NCBI GenBank assembly: GCA_902798965.1
Contig: CADBYS010000002.1
Span: 1-64,000 of the forward strand
Reading direction: 5' to 3'
DNA length: 64,000 bases
Source of the DNA: an uncultured Bacteroidales bacterium
Lineage (GTDB): Bacteria > Bacteroidota > Bacteroidia > Bacteroidales > Paludibacteraceae
The notes under the pieces were generated by a model. It saw nothing but the letters and a program-made list of their open reading frames with translations, searched no databases and was not told the origin of the DNA. The first letter of the stretch is position 1. Every line of letters begins with the position of its first letter. Shown one piece after another: positions 25,181 to 33,456 of this stretch. Made by a program: the position numbers and the translations under genes.

Positions 25181-25240
25181 ACCTTGCAAGGATGCCCCTT
25201 GCAAGGTTTTGGGATTACGCAGCAATCCCTCACTTTCCGC
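25181..25240 (+). repeat. tRNA-Ser 3'-half imitation (hairpin, T-arm-like hairpin, acceptor 3' end)
   Basis: CCTTGCAAGG occurs twice as a strong hairpin, followed by GGGATTACGCAGCAATCCC and then TCACTTTCCGCA. The last 18 bp (25223-25240) repeat the 3' end of the upstream tRNA (25082-25099) exactly. The layout imitates variable arm, T-arm and acceptor of tRNA-Ser, with the altered T-loop also seen at 19485-19625. It could be an att-type duplication. Confidence 0.6.
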
Positions 25241-25251
25241 ACTTCCCCCCC

Positions 25252-26601
25252 CTACTTCCCGATGCAAAATCGTTCAAAGATGGTGTTGAGCACCTCTTGC
25301 GAACTGACTTGTCCGGTTATCTCGCCTAACGCATCGAGCGCGTCGTGCAAGTCGAGTGCCAGCAGTTCGCCGCTCAGTTCCTGCTGCAGTCCTTCCTCCA
25401 CGCGTTGCAATGCTTGCTCGGCGCGGCATAAGGCTTCGTAGTGGCGGATATTGCTGATCATGGCGTTGTCGGCATGCTCAGTCAGGCGGATTACCTCTTG
25501 CTCCAGACGGCTGACAAGCGGGGCGATCTGCTTGTGCTTGGCGCTGATATATATTTCTTCCGCCGATTCGTTTCCGCTTTGCAAATCTACCTTATTATAT
25601 ACGCGCACGCGCGTTTGGCTATCTGTGAGTTCGCTATCCTCAAGCACAGGTTGCGGGTCGGTTATGTCGAGCAGTTCGATGACGATATGTGCCTTGCGTA
25701 TAGCTTGCCGACTGCGCTCTATGCCCATCTGCTCTATGGTATCGTCGGTGGTTTGTATGCCTGCGGTGTCGGTCAGCCTGACCAGCACCCCGGCGATGGT
25801 GAGCGTATCTTCAATCGTGTCGCGCGTCGTGCCGCGTATGTCGCTCACTATCGCCCGCTCATCGCCAAGAAGCGCATTCAGCAAGGTGGATTTGCCGGCG
25901 TTAGGCGCACCTACAATCGCCACTTGTATGCCTTGCTTGATGGCATTACCCGTGCGGAACGATTCAATCAGCTCGCGAAGCATGGTGCGTGCACGTTGCA
26001 GCAAGGCTTGCAGATCCGTTCGATCGGCAAACTCCAGTTCCTCGTGGTCGGCGAAGTCCAACTCCAACTCGAGCAGGGCGGTGAAGGTAAGCAGCTGCTC
26101 GCGCAACTCACTGATCTTGACGGATATGCCACCGCGCAACTGACTGAGAGCCAGGTCTTTTTCGGCTTCCGTCTGTGCGGCAATCAGGTCTGCTACCGCT
26201 TCTGCCTGCGCCAGATCCATACGGCCGTTCATGAATGCCCGTTGGGTGAACTCGCCTCTGTTGGCCATGCGTGCACCGCTGTCGGTAAGCCATCGCAGCA
26301 ACTCCTGCTGGATATACAGGCTGCCGTGGCAGGCTATCTCCACGGTGTCTTCACCCGTGAATGAATGTGGCGCGCGAAATACCGTGCAGATCACCTCATC
26401 CAGAGTCTTGCCACCGCGCACCATGCTGCCATAGTGCGCACTGTGGCTTGCCGACTCGCTTAACCGGTGACGACCCGCGAACAGACTGTCAACAATCCCG
26501 ATAGCTTGCTTGCCGCTCACACGAATAACAGCTATTCCGCCCACACCGGTTGGCGTAGAAACAGCACAAATCGTATCTTCCTGTATCAATATTGTACTCA
26601 T
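25252..26601 (-). CDS. mnmE: tRNA modification GTPase MnmE
   Basis: 449 residues from ATG 26601 (the in-frame upstream codons cover the promoter). The N-terminal folate-binding domain starts DTICAVSTPTGVGGIAVIR. The G domain has GAPNAGKSTLLNAL, DIRGTTRDT, DTAG and NKVD, and the C-terminal CIGK motif supplies the catalytic Cys. With MnmG it makes the 5-carboxymethylaminomethyl group on U34 of several tRNAs. The gene is divergent from rlmH, with back-to-back promoters. Confidence 0.95.
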   Translation of the reverse strand: MSTILIQEDTICAVSTPTGVGGIAVIRVSGKQAIGIVDSLFAGRHRLSESASHSAHYGSMVRGGKTLDEVICTVFRAPHSFTGEDTVEIACHGSLYIQQELLRWLTDSGARMANRGEFTQRAFMNGRMDLAQAEAVADLIAAQTEAEKDLALSQLRGGISVKISELREQLLTFTALLELELDFADHEELEFADRTDLQALLQRARTMLRELIESFRTGNAIKQGIQVAIVGAPNAGKSTLLNALLGDERAIVSDIRGTTRDTIEDTLTIAGVLVRLTDTAGIQTTDDTIEQMGIERSRQAIRKAHIVIELLDITDPQPVLEDSELTDSQTRVRVYNKVDLQSGNESAEEIYISAKHKQIAPLVSRLEQEVIRLTEHADNAMISNIRHYEALCRAEQALQRVEEGLQQELSGELLALDLHDALDALGEITGQVSSQEVLNTIFERFCIGK

Positions 26602-26618
26602 TGCTGCGAAATTTTGCA

Positions 26619-26626
26619 CAAAGATA
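26619..26626 (-). promoter_or_regulatory. mnmE promoter box
   Basis: TATCTTTG on the minus strand, 18 bp before the mnmE start. Confidence 0.65.
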
Positions 26627-26658
26627 CGAAAATTTTTGCAAAATTGCAAATTTATTTG

Positions 26659-26666
26659 TATCTTTG
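26659..26666 (+). promoter_or_regulatory. rlmH promoter box
   Basis: TATCTTTG on the plus strand, 55 bp before the rlmH start, facing away from mnmE. Confidence 0.65.
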
Positions 26667-26720
26667 TGCGATTATTCACTCCGCGTATAGCGCTAAAACC
26701 ACGTAAACAACGCAAATCGT

Positions 26721-27191
26721 ATGAAAACAACCCTCTTGGTAGTTGGCAAGACAGTAGGCAGCGAATTGCCGCAGATGATTCAGACGTACACGCAACGCCT
26801 CAAGCATTATATCTCTTTCGATATTCAGGTTATCCCTGACCTGAAGAACACCAAGAACCTGAGCGAGCAGCAACAGAAGGAGCAGGAAGGTGAACTTATC
26901 CTTCGTGCCGTAGGGCAGAGTTTCGTTGTGCTGCTCGACGAGCATGGCATCGAATACCGCAGCCTGGCTTTTGCCGAGCAACTGCAATCGTGGCTGAACA
27001 CCTCTACGCGCGGCTTGACGTTCGTCATCGGAGGAGCATATGGTTTCAGCCCGGCTGTCTATAACCGTGCGGATGCCAAAATCTCTCTCAGCCAAATGAC
27101 CTTCAGCCATCAAATGATCCGTCTGCTGTTTGTGGAGCAGCTATATCGTGCCATGACGATTTTGCGGGGTGAACCCTATCACCACGAATAG
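26721..27191 (+). CDS. rlmH: 23S rRNA pseudouridine-1915 N3-methyltransferase RlmH
   Basis: 156 residues, a SPOUT methyltransferase. The SAM-binding knot is marked by LLDEHGIEYRS and TFVIGGAYGFSPAVYNRAD, and the C-terminus by LSQMTFSHQMIRLLFVEQLYRA. It methylates the pseudouridine at 1915 of 23S rRNA after 70S assembly. It is a single gene followed by a small-RNA-like region, divergent from mnmE. Confidence 0.95.
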   Translation: MKTTLLVVGKTVGSELPQMIQTYTQRLKHYISFDIQVIPDLKNTKNLSEQQQKEQEGELILRAVGQSFVVLLDEHGIEYRSLAFAEQLQSWLNTSTRGLTFVIGGAYGFSPAVYNRADAKISLSQMTFSHQMIRLLFVEQLYRAMTILRGEPYHHE

Positions 27192-27319
27192 CATGTTTTT
27201 TGGGGATTATGGGGGTGTTTGTATGTTCAAATGTAATATTCGGATAACAAAAATAGCGAAAAATATGTTATAAAACATGTTTTTTTGGCGAAAAATTTGC
27301 AAATATGCGAAAAAAGCAG

Positions 27320-27327
27320 TACCTTTG
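27320..27327 (+). promoter_or_regulatory. Promoter box of candidate small RNA
   Basis: TACCTTTG with a TTTG about 20 bp upstream, located between rlmH and a convergent glycosyltransferase gene; no ordinary gene follows it. Confidence 0.6.
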
Positions 27328-27332
27328 CACCG

Positions 27333-27400
27333 TGTTTTTCATGGTATTAGATTTAAGGTTAATGAAGATTGGGTTGTCGTGAGACAATCCTTCTTTTTTT
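27333..27400 (+). ncRNA. Candidate short RNA with mini-ORF, about 68 nt
   Basis: A complete transcription unit without a normal gene: promoter box at 27320, transcript of about 68 nt, and a terminator (GGGTTGTC-GTGA-GACAATCC then a T-run, 27371-27400). It contains a 13-codon frame MVLDLRLMKIGLS (27341-27382) whose stop lies in the terminator loop, so it could be a leader-type peptide or purely an RNA. The downstream gene is on the other strand, so it is not an attenuator of that gene. Confidence 0.5.
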
Positions 27401-27438
27401 ATCCCATTTTTACCGGGATAGTTTTGCTGAGGAAAATT

Positions 27439-28587
27439 CTACAAGATTTTGAGGAAGGCCTGGGTCATTTTGTCCCAGACATATTTGTCTTTCTCCTGGC
27501 GGAGATAGTCGGTAAAGGCTGTTTGGCGCTGGTTGTTGAAGTAATCGCGCAGGCTTTCGGCTATGTCATCGGCTTTGGGCGGCACGGCATAACCCATCTT
27601 GCCGTGATGCACGATCTCCGACAATCCGCCTACGTTCGTTACCAGCATAGGTTTCTCAAAATGGAACGCTACCTGTGTCACGCCGCTTTGTGTGGCTGAC
27701 TTGTAAGGTTGTACGGTCAGGTCGGCTGCTCCGAAGTACTTGCGCAGTTCGCTGTCGGCTATGAACTCGTTGCGGATGATCACCCGCTCATCCAGCCCGG
27801 CTTGGCTGATCTGCTCGCGGTACTTCTGCTCATCTTCGTAGAACTCGCCGGCAATGAGCAGTCTGAGCTTAGGTAACTCATCTTTGACTTGGGCAAACGC
27901 ATCGATGAGCAGATCCAGTCCTTTGTAGGCGCGCACCAAGCCGAAGAACAGCATGTAATCGAGTTGCGGGTCTATGCCCAACGCTTGGCAAGCTTCGGCT
28001 TTGGTCATCCGTTCGCCGTAATGGTCGTAGATAGGATGGGGATTGAAGGCTTTGGGTTTCTTGTTCGTAGCATTCCCTTCCACCTTGCTTATATCCTCCA
28101 GTACGCTTTTCGATAGCGCCACAAAGCCATCCGTTTGGCGTACGAACGCCGGGGCAAACAGTTTGTCGAGGATCGATGGCTCATGGGGCATCATGTTGTG
28201 AACCAGAGCGATACAACGCGTGTGGCCATTGCGCTTGACGATGCGCTCTATGGTCGAGAAGCATGGCGCAAAGAACGCCATCCAGTAGCAGCATATCAGC
28301 AAGTCCGGGCGTTGCTTGCGCAGCTGATGTCCCACTTTCAGCCACGTTAGCGGGTTACAGGAGTGGATAGCGCGGCTAATCTGCAGCCCGCGCGGCGCAG
28401 GATCATCTGTAAGTTGTGTCTTGCCAGGGAAGAGGAACGAGGGGTATTGCGTCGTGAACGTGATGATCTGAACATGATGTCCCTCATCCATGAATTGTTG
28501 CGCCAGACGCTGGTTGAACGTGGCAAGCCCACCCCGGAAGGGGTAGGCTGTGCCCACGATCACTATGTTCAGCTTCTTATTGCTCAC
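27439..28587 (-). CDS. GT4-family glycosyltransferase
   Basis: 382 residues, GT-B fold. N-terminal VGTAYPFRGGLATFNQRLA; C-terminal nucleotide-sugar site FGLVRAYKGLDLLIDAFA, RNEFIADSELRKYFGAAD, QSGVTQVAFHFEKPMLVTNVGG. It probably acts in envelope polysaccharide or glycolipid synthesis at the cytoplasmic face. It lies 18 bp after the carboxyltransferase gene on the same strand and may share its transcript, although the functions do not match obviously. Acceptor and sugar are unknown. Confidence 0.85.
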   Translation of the reverse strand: MSNKKLNIVIVGTAYPFRGGLATFNQRLAQQFMDEGHHVQIITFTTQYPSFLFPGKTQLTDDPAPRGLQISRAIHSCNPLTWLKVGHQLRKQRPDLLICCYWMAFFAPCFSTIERIVKRNGHTRCIALVHNMMPHEPSILDKLFAPAFVRQTDGFVALSKSVLEDISKVEGNATNKKPKAFNPHPIYDHYGERMTKAEACQALGIDPQLDYMLFFGLVRAYKGLDLLIDAFAQVKDELPKLRLLIAGEFYEDEQKYREQISQAGLDERVIIRNEFIADSELRKYFGAADLTVQPYKSATQSGVTQVAFHFEKPMLVTNVGGLSEIVHHGKMGYAVPPKADDIAESLRDYFNNQRQTAFTDYLRQEKDKYVWDKMTQAFLKIL

Positions 28588-28605
28588 TGCACTAATAACT
28601 TAGTG

Positions 28606-30492
28606 TTATTTGGAGATTTTGTTAGTACTGCCCTTCCATGCGCTCTTCTTGGCAGGAATAACCTTCGTATCGGCTTTCCCCTTTGGGCTTTCGGCTTTCG
28701 GTGCCTCGGCAGGTATTTCGGCCTTCTCCAGCCAGCAAATAGCATCGCCTTTGCTGACCTTGTCGCCTTGCTGTTTGTCGATAGCCACAAGTCGTGTGTT
28801 GTCGAACGCCGTCAACGGCTCTATGCCGTGTTGCGTCTGCAGGTAGCAAACAACCTCGCCTTGACGGAACAATGTACCGAATGCCGGTGCGTGACTATCC
28901 TCGTTGAAGTCCAGTTCCCACAGCACTTTGCCTGCCTGTGTTGCCTCAACCGGCTCGCTTGTGGGGTGCAGTATGGCACGTTTGTCAGCTGCCGAGAGGT
29001 AAACGATTTGCTGCCCGCCCTTGGCGGCTTTCTCCATACGCTCCAGCAGGTCTTTGTTGAACTGCTCCTTTGCCAAGCCCGACTTGAACTCGCGGTACTG
29101 CTTCTCGTGCATAGCGAACTCGAACAGTTCCTCGTCGTCTTGGCCGCGATCCCAGCCAAGCTCCTCCATCTCTTTGATGAAGCGAGGCAACTCGTTCGGG
29201 TAAAGCTTCTGCGGGTCGTCGGTGTAGAACTCGAAGCCTTTCTCCTTCGCCAGCTCGATGATCTCCGGAGCCAACTCGCCGGGCAACTTGCCCGACTTGC
29301 CCAGGATCATGCCCCACATTGCGGGATCCATGCGCGTGAAGTCTTTCTCGCCCATCGAGCGGCTGAACAGGTTCATCAGCGCGGCGTTCTTTACATACTG
29401 GCTGAACGGCGTTACCAGACACGGCGTACCGAGCATCGGCCATATACGTTGTACCTCGTCGAACAGTTGTACGAGTAGTTCGTCTTCGCTCAGTTCCTTC
29501 TCGCCTTTCTTCTTCAGGTTGGCGTTGATGGCGGCGTGCATACCTTTCAGGTCGGCCATCAGCGAACCCATCATGCCGCCCGGCAAACCGCAACCTACCA
29601 GAAGCGAGGTCATCAGCGAGTTCTTCGGGTCAATCCAGTAGCCCAGGAAATCGTCGATGAACGATTGTGTGAGCGAGCGGGCTTCCATATATGCCTTCAT
29701 GTTGATATCCTTAACCAGGAACCCTGCATCCTTCAGCATAGCTTGTATGGTTATCACATCGGGATGCACCTTGCCCCATGCCAGCGGCTCCATTGCCACG
29801 TCAAGCACATCGCCTCCGGCCTTGGCTACCTCGAGCATCGATGCTACGGAGAATCCGGGTCCGCAATGGCCGTGGTACTGAATGATAATATCAGGGTGTT
29901 TCTCCTTAATCGCGGCTACAATCACGCCTAACATGTGCGGACGACCGATACCTGCCATATCCTTCAGACAGATCTCTTGCGCACCGCCCTCTATCAGCTG
30001 CTCCGCCAGATTGATGTAGTACTCGGCATTGTGCACCTTCGAGTACGTGATACACATCGTTGCCTGAGCTGTCATGCCGGCCTCTTTTGCCCACTTGATG
30101 CTCGGGATGATATTCCTCGGGTCATTCAATCCGCAGAAGATACGCGTGATGTTCGTGCCTTGCGCGTGCTTTACCTTATACATAAGCTGACGCACATCAG
30201 CAGGAACAGGGTTCATGCGCAGTGCGTTCAAACCACGATCGAGCATGTGGGTCTTGATGCCCGCTTCGTTGAAGGGTTTGCAGAACGTGCGAACAGCGAG
30301 GTTAGGATTCTCGCCGTACAACAGGTTTACTTGCTCGCTGGCACCGCCGTTGGTCTCCACGCGGTCGAAGCAACCCATATCGATAATTACGGGTGCAATC
30401 TTGGCCAACTGGTCTTTGCGCGGTACGTACTTACCGCTACTTTGCCACATGTCGCGGTACACGAGCGAAAATTGGACTTCTTTCTTTGCCAT
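28606..30492 (-). CDS. Carboxyltransferase, oxaloacetate decarboxylase alpha / PycB type
   Basis: 628 residues. DRE-TIM barrel carboxyltransferase: MGCFDRVETNGGA, EICLKDMAGIGRP, IQYHGHCGPGFS (metal His pair) and the PYC/OADA conserved domain (GCGLPGGMMGSLMADL). The C-terminus looks like a barrel-sandwich domain, but where a biotin motif (AMKM) is expected it reads LQTQHGIEP and no biotinyl lysine is visible. The enzyme would therefore need a separate biotin carrier. A Pro/Ala/Glu-Lys linker near the end (PAEAPKAESPKGKA) overlaps a mini-repeat. Substrate is probably oxaloacetate/pyruvate or a related acid. Confidence 0.82.
   Translation of the reverse strand: MAKKEVQFSLVYRDMWQSSGKYVPRKDQLAKIAPVIIDMGCFDRVETNGGASEQVNLLYGENPNLAVRTFCKPFNEAGIKTHMLDRGLNALRMNPVPADVRQLMYKVKHAQGTNITRIFCGLNDPRNIIPSIKWAKEAGMTAQATMCITYSKVHNAEYYINLAEQLIEGGAQEICLKDMAGIGRPHMLGVIVAAIKEKHPDIIIQYHGHCGPGFSVASMLEVAKAGGDVLDVAMEPLAWGKVHPDVITIQAMLKDAGFLVKDINMKAYMEARSLTQSFIDDFLGYWIDPKNSLMTSLLVGCGLPGGMMGSLMADLKGMHAAINANLKKKGEKELSEDELLVQLFDEVQRIWPMLGTPCLVTPFSQYVKNAALMNLFSRSMGEKDFTRMDPAMWGMILGKSGKLPGELAPEIIELAKEKGFEFYTDDPQKLYPNELPRFIKEMEELGWDRGQDDEELFEFAMHEKQYREFKSGLAKEQFNKDLLERMEKAAKGGQQIVYLSAADKRAILHPTSEPVEATQAGKVLWELDFNEDSHAPAFGTLFRQGEVVCYLQTQHGIEPLTAFDNTRLVAIDKQQGDKVSKGDAICWLEKAEIPAEAPKAESPKGKADTKVIPAKKSAWKGSTNKISK
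28671..28705. repeat. CTTTCGG-type mini-repeat in carboxyltransferase tail
   Basis: Tandem GGCTTTC/CGGCTTTC/GGTG words in frame encoding the PKAESPKGKA linker. Confidence 0.5.
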
Positions 30493-30551
30493 GGTATATT
30501 TTTTTAGTATGTTTTACGATATAAATTAGCGTATTTTTTACAAATCGACCG

Positions 30552-30559
30552 CAAAGTTA
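30552..30559 (-). promoter_or_regulatory. Promoter box for the carboxyltransferase gene
   Basis: TAACTTTG on the minus strand, about 60 bp before the start codon. Confidence 0.6.
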
Positions 30560-30622
30560 CAAAAAAAATCCCATATTTGCAAATTTTTTTGCAATTTATT
30601 TGCAATTTTCAATATTTTTTTG

Positions 30623-30630
30623 TAACTTTG
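30623..30630 (+). promoter_or_regulatory. tyrS promoter box
   Basis: TAACTTTG with TTTG at 30599-30602; 66 bp before the tyrS start. Confidence 0.65.
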
Positions 30631-30695
30631 TAGTCGCTTTGCGAAATAGCAAATAAATTTGACATAAGAATACACTATTCAAATCAAAAATTGAG

Positions 30696-31991
30696 ATGAA
30701 AAATTTTGTTGAAGAATTACGTTGGCGCGGTATGCTTCATGATATCATGCCTGGCACGGAAGAACAACTGATGAAGGAGATGACTGTAGCCTATGTGGGC
30801 ATCGACCCCACGGCCGACAGTCTGCATATAGGTCACCTGTGTGGCATCATGATGTTACGTCACTTGCAGCAGTGTGGTCACAAACCCATCGCTCTGATCG
30901 GCGGTGCCACCGGTATGATCGGCGATCCGTCAGGTAAGTCTGCTGAGCGCAACCTGCTCACCGAGGAGGTGCTGCGCCACAACGTAGCTGCCATCCGCGC
31001 ACAGCTCGAGCACTTCCTGGATTTCAATTCCGATGCGCCTAACGCTGCCGAACTGGTGAACAACTACGAGTGGATGAAAGATTATACCTTCCTGGATTTC
31101 GCGCGTAATATAGGTAAACTGATTACTGTGAACTATATGATGGCCAAGGATAGCGTCAAGAAGCGCTTCAACGGTGAGTACAGTCAGGGTATGTCGTTCA
31201 CCGAGTTCACCTATCAGTTGTTGCAAGGGTACGACTTTGTGTATCTGAACGAGCACAAGAACTGCAAGCTCCAGATGGGCGGCAGCGACCAATGGGGTAA
31301 CATCACCACGGGTACTGACCTTATCAAGAAAATCAGCGGCAACGAGGCATTCGCCCTCACTTGCCCGCTTATCACCAAGGCCGATGGCGGCAAGTTCGGC
31401 AAGACCGAGAGCGGCAACATCTGGCTCGACAAGCACTATACCTCCCCCTACAAGTTCTACCAGTTCTGGCTCAACGTGAGCGACGACGATGCCAAGCGCT
31501 ACATCAAGATCTTCACCTCTCTGGAGCGCGAAGAGATAGAAGCACTCATCGCTGAGCATGATGCAGCTCCGCATATGCGCGCCTTGCAAAAACGCCTCGC
31601 TAAAGAAGTGACCGTCATGGTACATGGCGAGCAGGATTACAATGCTGCTGTGGAGGCTACGAACATTTTGTTCGGTAACGCTACGGCCGATGCACTGCGC
31701 GCACTCGATGAGCAGACCTTCTTGCAGGTTTTCGAGGGCGTAGAGCGCTACGACATCAGCCTCGACGAACTCAAGGCAGGTATTCAGCCCCTCGATTTGT
31801 TGGCTGAGAAAACGAAAATCTTCCCCTCCAAAGGCGAGGCAAGAAAGATGATTGTGGCTAATGGCTTCTCGATGAACAAGGAGAAACTTACCGACCCGCA
31901 GACGCCTCTCACCGATGCGGCACTGCTCAACGGCAAGTACCTCCTGTTCCAGAAAGGAAAGAAAAACTACTATCTTGTTACCGCAAGATAG
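30696..31991 (+). CDS. tyrS: Tyrosyl-tRNA synthetase
   Basis: 431 residues, class I synthetase. The HIGH motif appears as LHIGHLCG, the tyrosine site as [12 protein letters not shown], and the KMSKS loop as [10 protein letters not shown]-terminal S4 RNA-binding domain starts near residue 355 ([19 protein letters not shown]). It charges tRNA-Tyr with tyrosine. Single gene with its own promoter, divergent from the carboxyltransferase. Confidence 0.96.
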   Translation: MKNFVEELRWRGMLHDIMPGTEEQLMKEMTVAYVGIDPTADSLHIGHLCGIMMLRHLQQCGHKPIALIGGATGMIGDPSGKSAERNLLTEEVLRHNVAAIRAQLEHFLDFNSDAPNAAELVNNYEWMKDYTFLDFARNIGKLITVNYMMAKDSVKKRFNGEYSQGMSFTEFTYQLLQGYDFVYLNEHKNCKLQMGGSDQWGNITTGTDLIKKISGNEAFALTCPLITKADGGKFGKTESGNIWLDKHYTSPYKFYQFWLNVSDDDAKRYIKIFTSLEREEIEALIAEHDAAPHMRALQKRLAKEVTVMVHGEQDYNAAVEATNILFGNATADALRALDEQTFLQVFEGVERYDISLDELKAGIQPLDLLAEKTKIFPSKGEARKMIVANGFSMNKEKLTDPQTPLTDAALLNGKYLLFQKGKKNYYLVTAR

Positions 31992-32036
31992 ACCGCTTCG
32001 CTCAAAGAGAAAAGACTGCTGCGCTCAAAGAGTAAT
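31991..32036. repeat. GCTCAAAGAG mini-repeat
   Basis: Two long words GAC(C/T)GCTTCGCTCAAAGAG / GCTGCGCTCAAAGAG directly after tyrS. A related cluster sits between dnaJ and grpE at 39327-39377. Confidence 0.55.
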
Positions 32037-32064
32037 TAGGCTTTTGTCTTTGAGTGAGTGAAAC

Positions 32065-32097
32065 GTAATAATCGTTCGATCGAAGTGAGATAAGAAC
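32065..32097 (-). repeat. 30-bp dispersed repeat, copy 2
   Basis: On the minus strand it reads TTCTTATCTCACTTCG then ATCGAACGATTATT, matching 3025-3056. Confidence 0.65.
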
Positions 32098-32099
32098 GG

Positions 32100-32116
32100 T
32101 CTTTCGACTTTCGACT
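32100..32116. repeat. TTTCGAC mini-repeat before deoD
   Basis: Two to three copies of the TTTCGAC word adjoining the 30-bp repeat. Confidence 0.55.
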
Positions 32117-32143
32117 AATAAATATTCACTAAATAATACTATT

Positions 32144-32866
32144 ATGGCAAAGGAAAACACACCGACCCCGCACATTGGGGCAAAGTATGAAGACATCGCG
32201 AAGACAATGATTATGGCAGGCGACCCGCTGCGTGCCAAACTGATGGCTGAGCGATTCCTCGAGAATCCTGTATTGGTAAATAACGTACGTGGCATGCTCG
32301 CGTACACGGGTACATACAAAGGAAAGAAGATCACCGTGATGGGTCACGGTATGGGTATTCCGTCCATCGGCATCTATACCTATGAGTTGTTTAACTTCTA
32401 CGATGTAGAGACCATCATCCGCGTGGGTTCCTGCGGTGCACGTCAGATGTACGTCAACTTGGGCGATATCGTTATTGCTCAAGGCAGTTGCACCGACAGC
32501 AACTGGGATGCACAGTACAACCTGCCCGGTCGTTATTGTCCTATCGCTGATTTCGACCTCTGCCGCAAGGCGGTGGAAGCTGCTGAGAAACGCGGATACA
32601 AGTATCACGTAGGTAACGTATTCAGCGCCGATATCTTCTACTGCGAGGACGAGCGTAAGAAGAATTGGACGAAGATGGGCGTGCTCGCCGACGAGATGGA
32701 AGCTCCGTCGCTGTACATGAACGCTGCACGCGCCGGCAAGAAAGCGCTGGTAATCTGCACCGTTAGCGATCATATTCTCACAGGCGAAGCTACCACAGCC
32801 GAGCAGCGTCAGAACACCTTCACCCAGATGATGGATGTTGCCTTTGACGTCGTTTCACAACTCTAA
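32144..32866 (+). CDS. deoD: Purine nucleoside phosphorylase DeoD-type
   Basis: 240 residues, hexameric PNP family. MAGDPLRAKLMAERFL carries the phosphate-binding Arg, RVGSCGA a nucleoside-site loop, EMEA the ribose-binding segment and TVSDHILTGE the catalytic Asp. It cleaves purine ribo- and deoxyribonucleosides with phosphate for salvage. The start follows a leader made mostly of dispersed repeats; rfbC begins 4 bp after the stop. Confidence 0.94.
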   Translation: MAKENTPTPHIGAKYEDIAKTMIMAGDPLRAKLMAERFLENPVLVNNVRGMLAYTGTYKGKKITVMGHGMGIPSIGIYTYELFNFYDVETIIRVGSCGARQMYVNLGDIVIAQGSCTDSNWDAQYNLPGRYCPIADFDLCRKAVEAAEKRGYKYHVGNVFSADIFYCEDERKKNWTKMGVLADEMEAPSLYMNAARAGKKALVICTVSDHILTGEATTAEQRQNTFTQMMDVAFDVVSQL

Positions 32867-32870
32867 TCAT

Positions 32871-33419
32871 ATGGAAATCATCAAGACTCCGATAGAAGGT
32901 CTGCTTATCATCGAACCCCGGGTGTTCACCGACGCCCGCGGGTTCTTTGAGGAGACCTACAACGAGCAGCGCTACCGCGATGCGGGCATCGATGTGCGCT
33001 TCGTACAGGATAATATGTCGGCTTCCTGTTATGGCGTAGTGCGCGGATTACACTTCCAGCGGCCGCCATACACCCAAGCCAAACTGGTCAGTTGCATCGT
33101 AGGTAGTGTGCTCGATGTGGCTGTTGACCTGCGTAAGGATAGTCCGACCTTCGGACAACATGTGGCTGTGGAACTTAGCGCTGACAATCATCGCCAGTTC
33201 TTTATCCCCAAGGGGTTTGCTCATGGTTTCAGCGTGCTAAGCGAACATGCGATGTTCAGCTATAAGTGCGACGAACTCTACCACCCCGAGGCGGATGGCG
33301 GAATCCTTCTCTCCGATCCCTCGCTGGGTATCAATTGGCAGATTCCCGTTGAGCAACGCATCATCTCGGAGAAAGACACAAAACATCCCTTATTAAAAGA
33401 TTTAGGCTATACGCTTTAA
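32871..33419 (+). CDS. rfbC: dTDP-4-dehydrorhamnose 3,5-epimerase
   Basis: 182 residues, RmlC cupin. GFFEETYNEQRYRDAG, QDNMSASCYGVVRGLHFQRPP (catalytic His), IVGSVLDVAVDLRKDSPTFG and FIPKGFAHGFSVLSE are family signatures. Third step of dTDP-L-rhamnose synthesis. Start taken at 32871 (MEIIKTPIEGLL), 4 bp after deoD; the next gene encodes the final reductase. Confidence 0.94.
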   Translation: MEIIKTPIEGLLIIEPRVFTDARGFFEETYNEQRYRDAGIDVRFVQDNMSASCYGVVRGLHFQRPPYTQAKLVSCIVGSVLDVAVDLRKDSPTFGQHVAVELSADNHRQFFIPKGFAHGFSVLSEHAMFSYKCDELYHPEADGGILLSDPSLGINWQIPVEQRIISEKDTKHPLLKDLGYTL

Positions 33420-33426
33420 TCTCCGT

Positions 33427-33456
33427 ATTCGTTTAATTCGCTTAATTCGTGAACAG
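33427..33456 (+). repeat. TTTAATTCG mini-repeat, copy 2
   Basis: GTTTAATTCG/CTTAATTCG/GTGAACAG ending exactly at the rfbD start codon. Confidence 0.65.

Noticed and set aside
24815-25441. 208-codon frame across element D and tRNA-Ser(UGA)
   Set aside because: It overlaps a tRNA gene, a structured repeat and the mnmE end, so it cannot be a normal gene.
27277-27699. 140-codon frame over the candidate small RNA
   Set aside because: It lies antisense to the end of the GT4 gene and covers a promoter and terminator.
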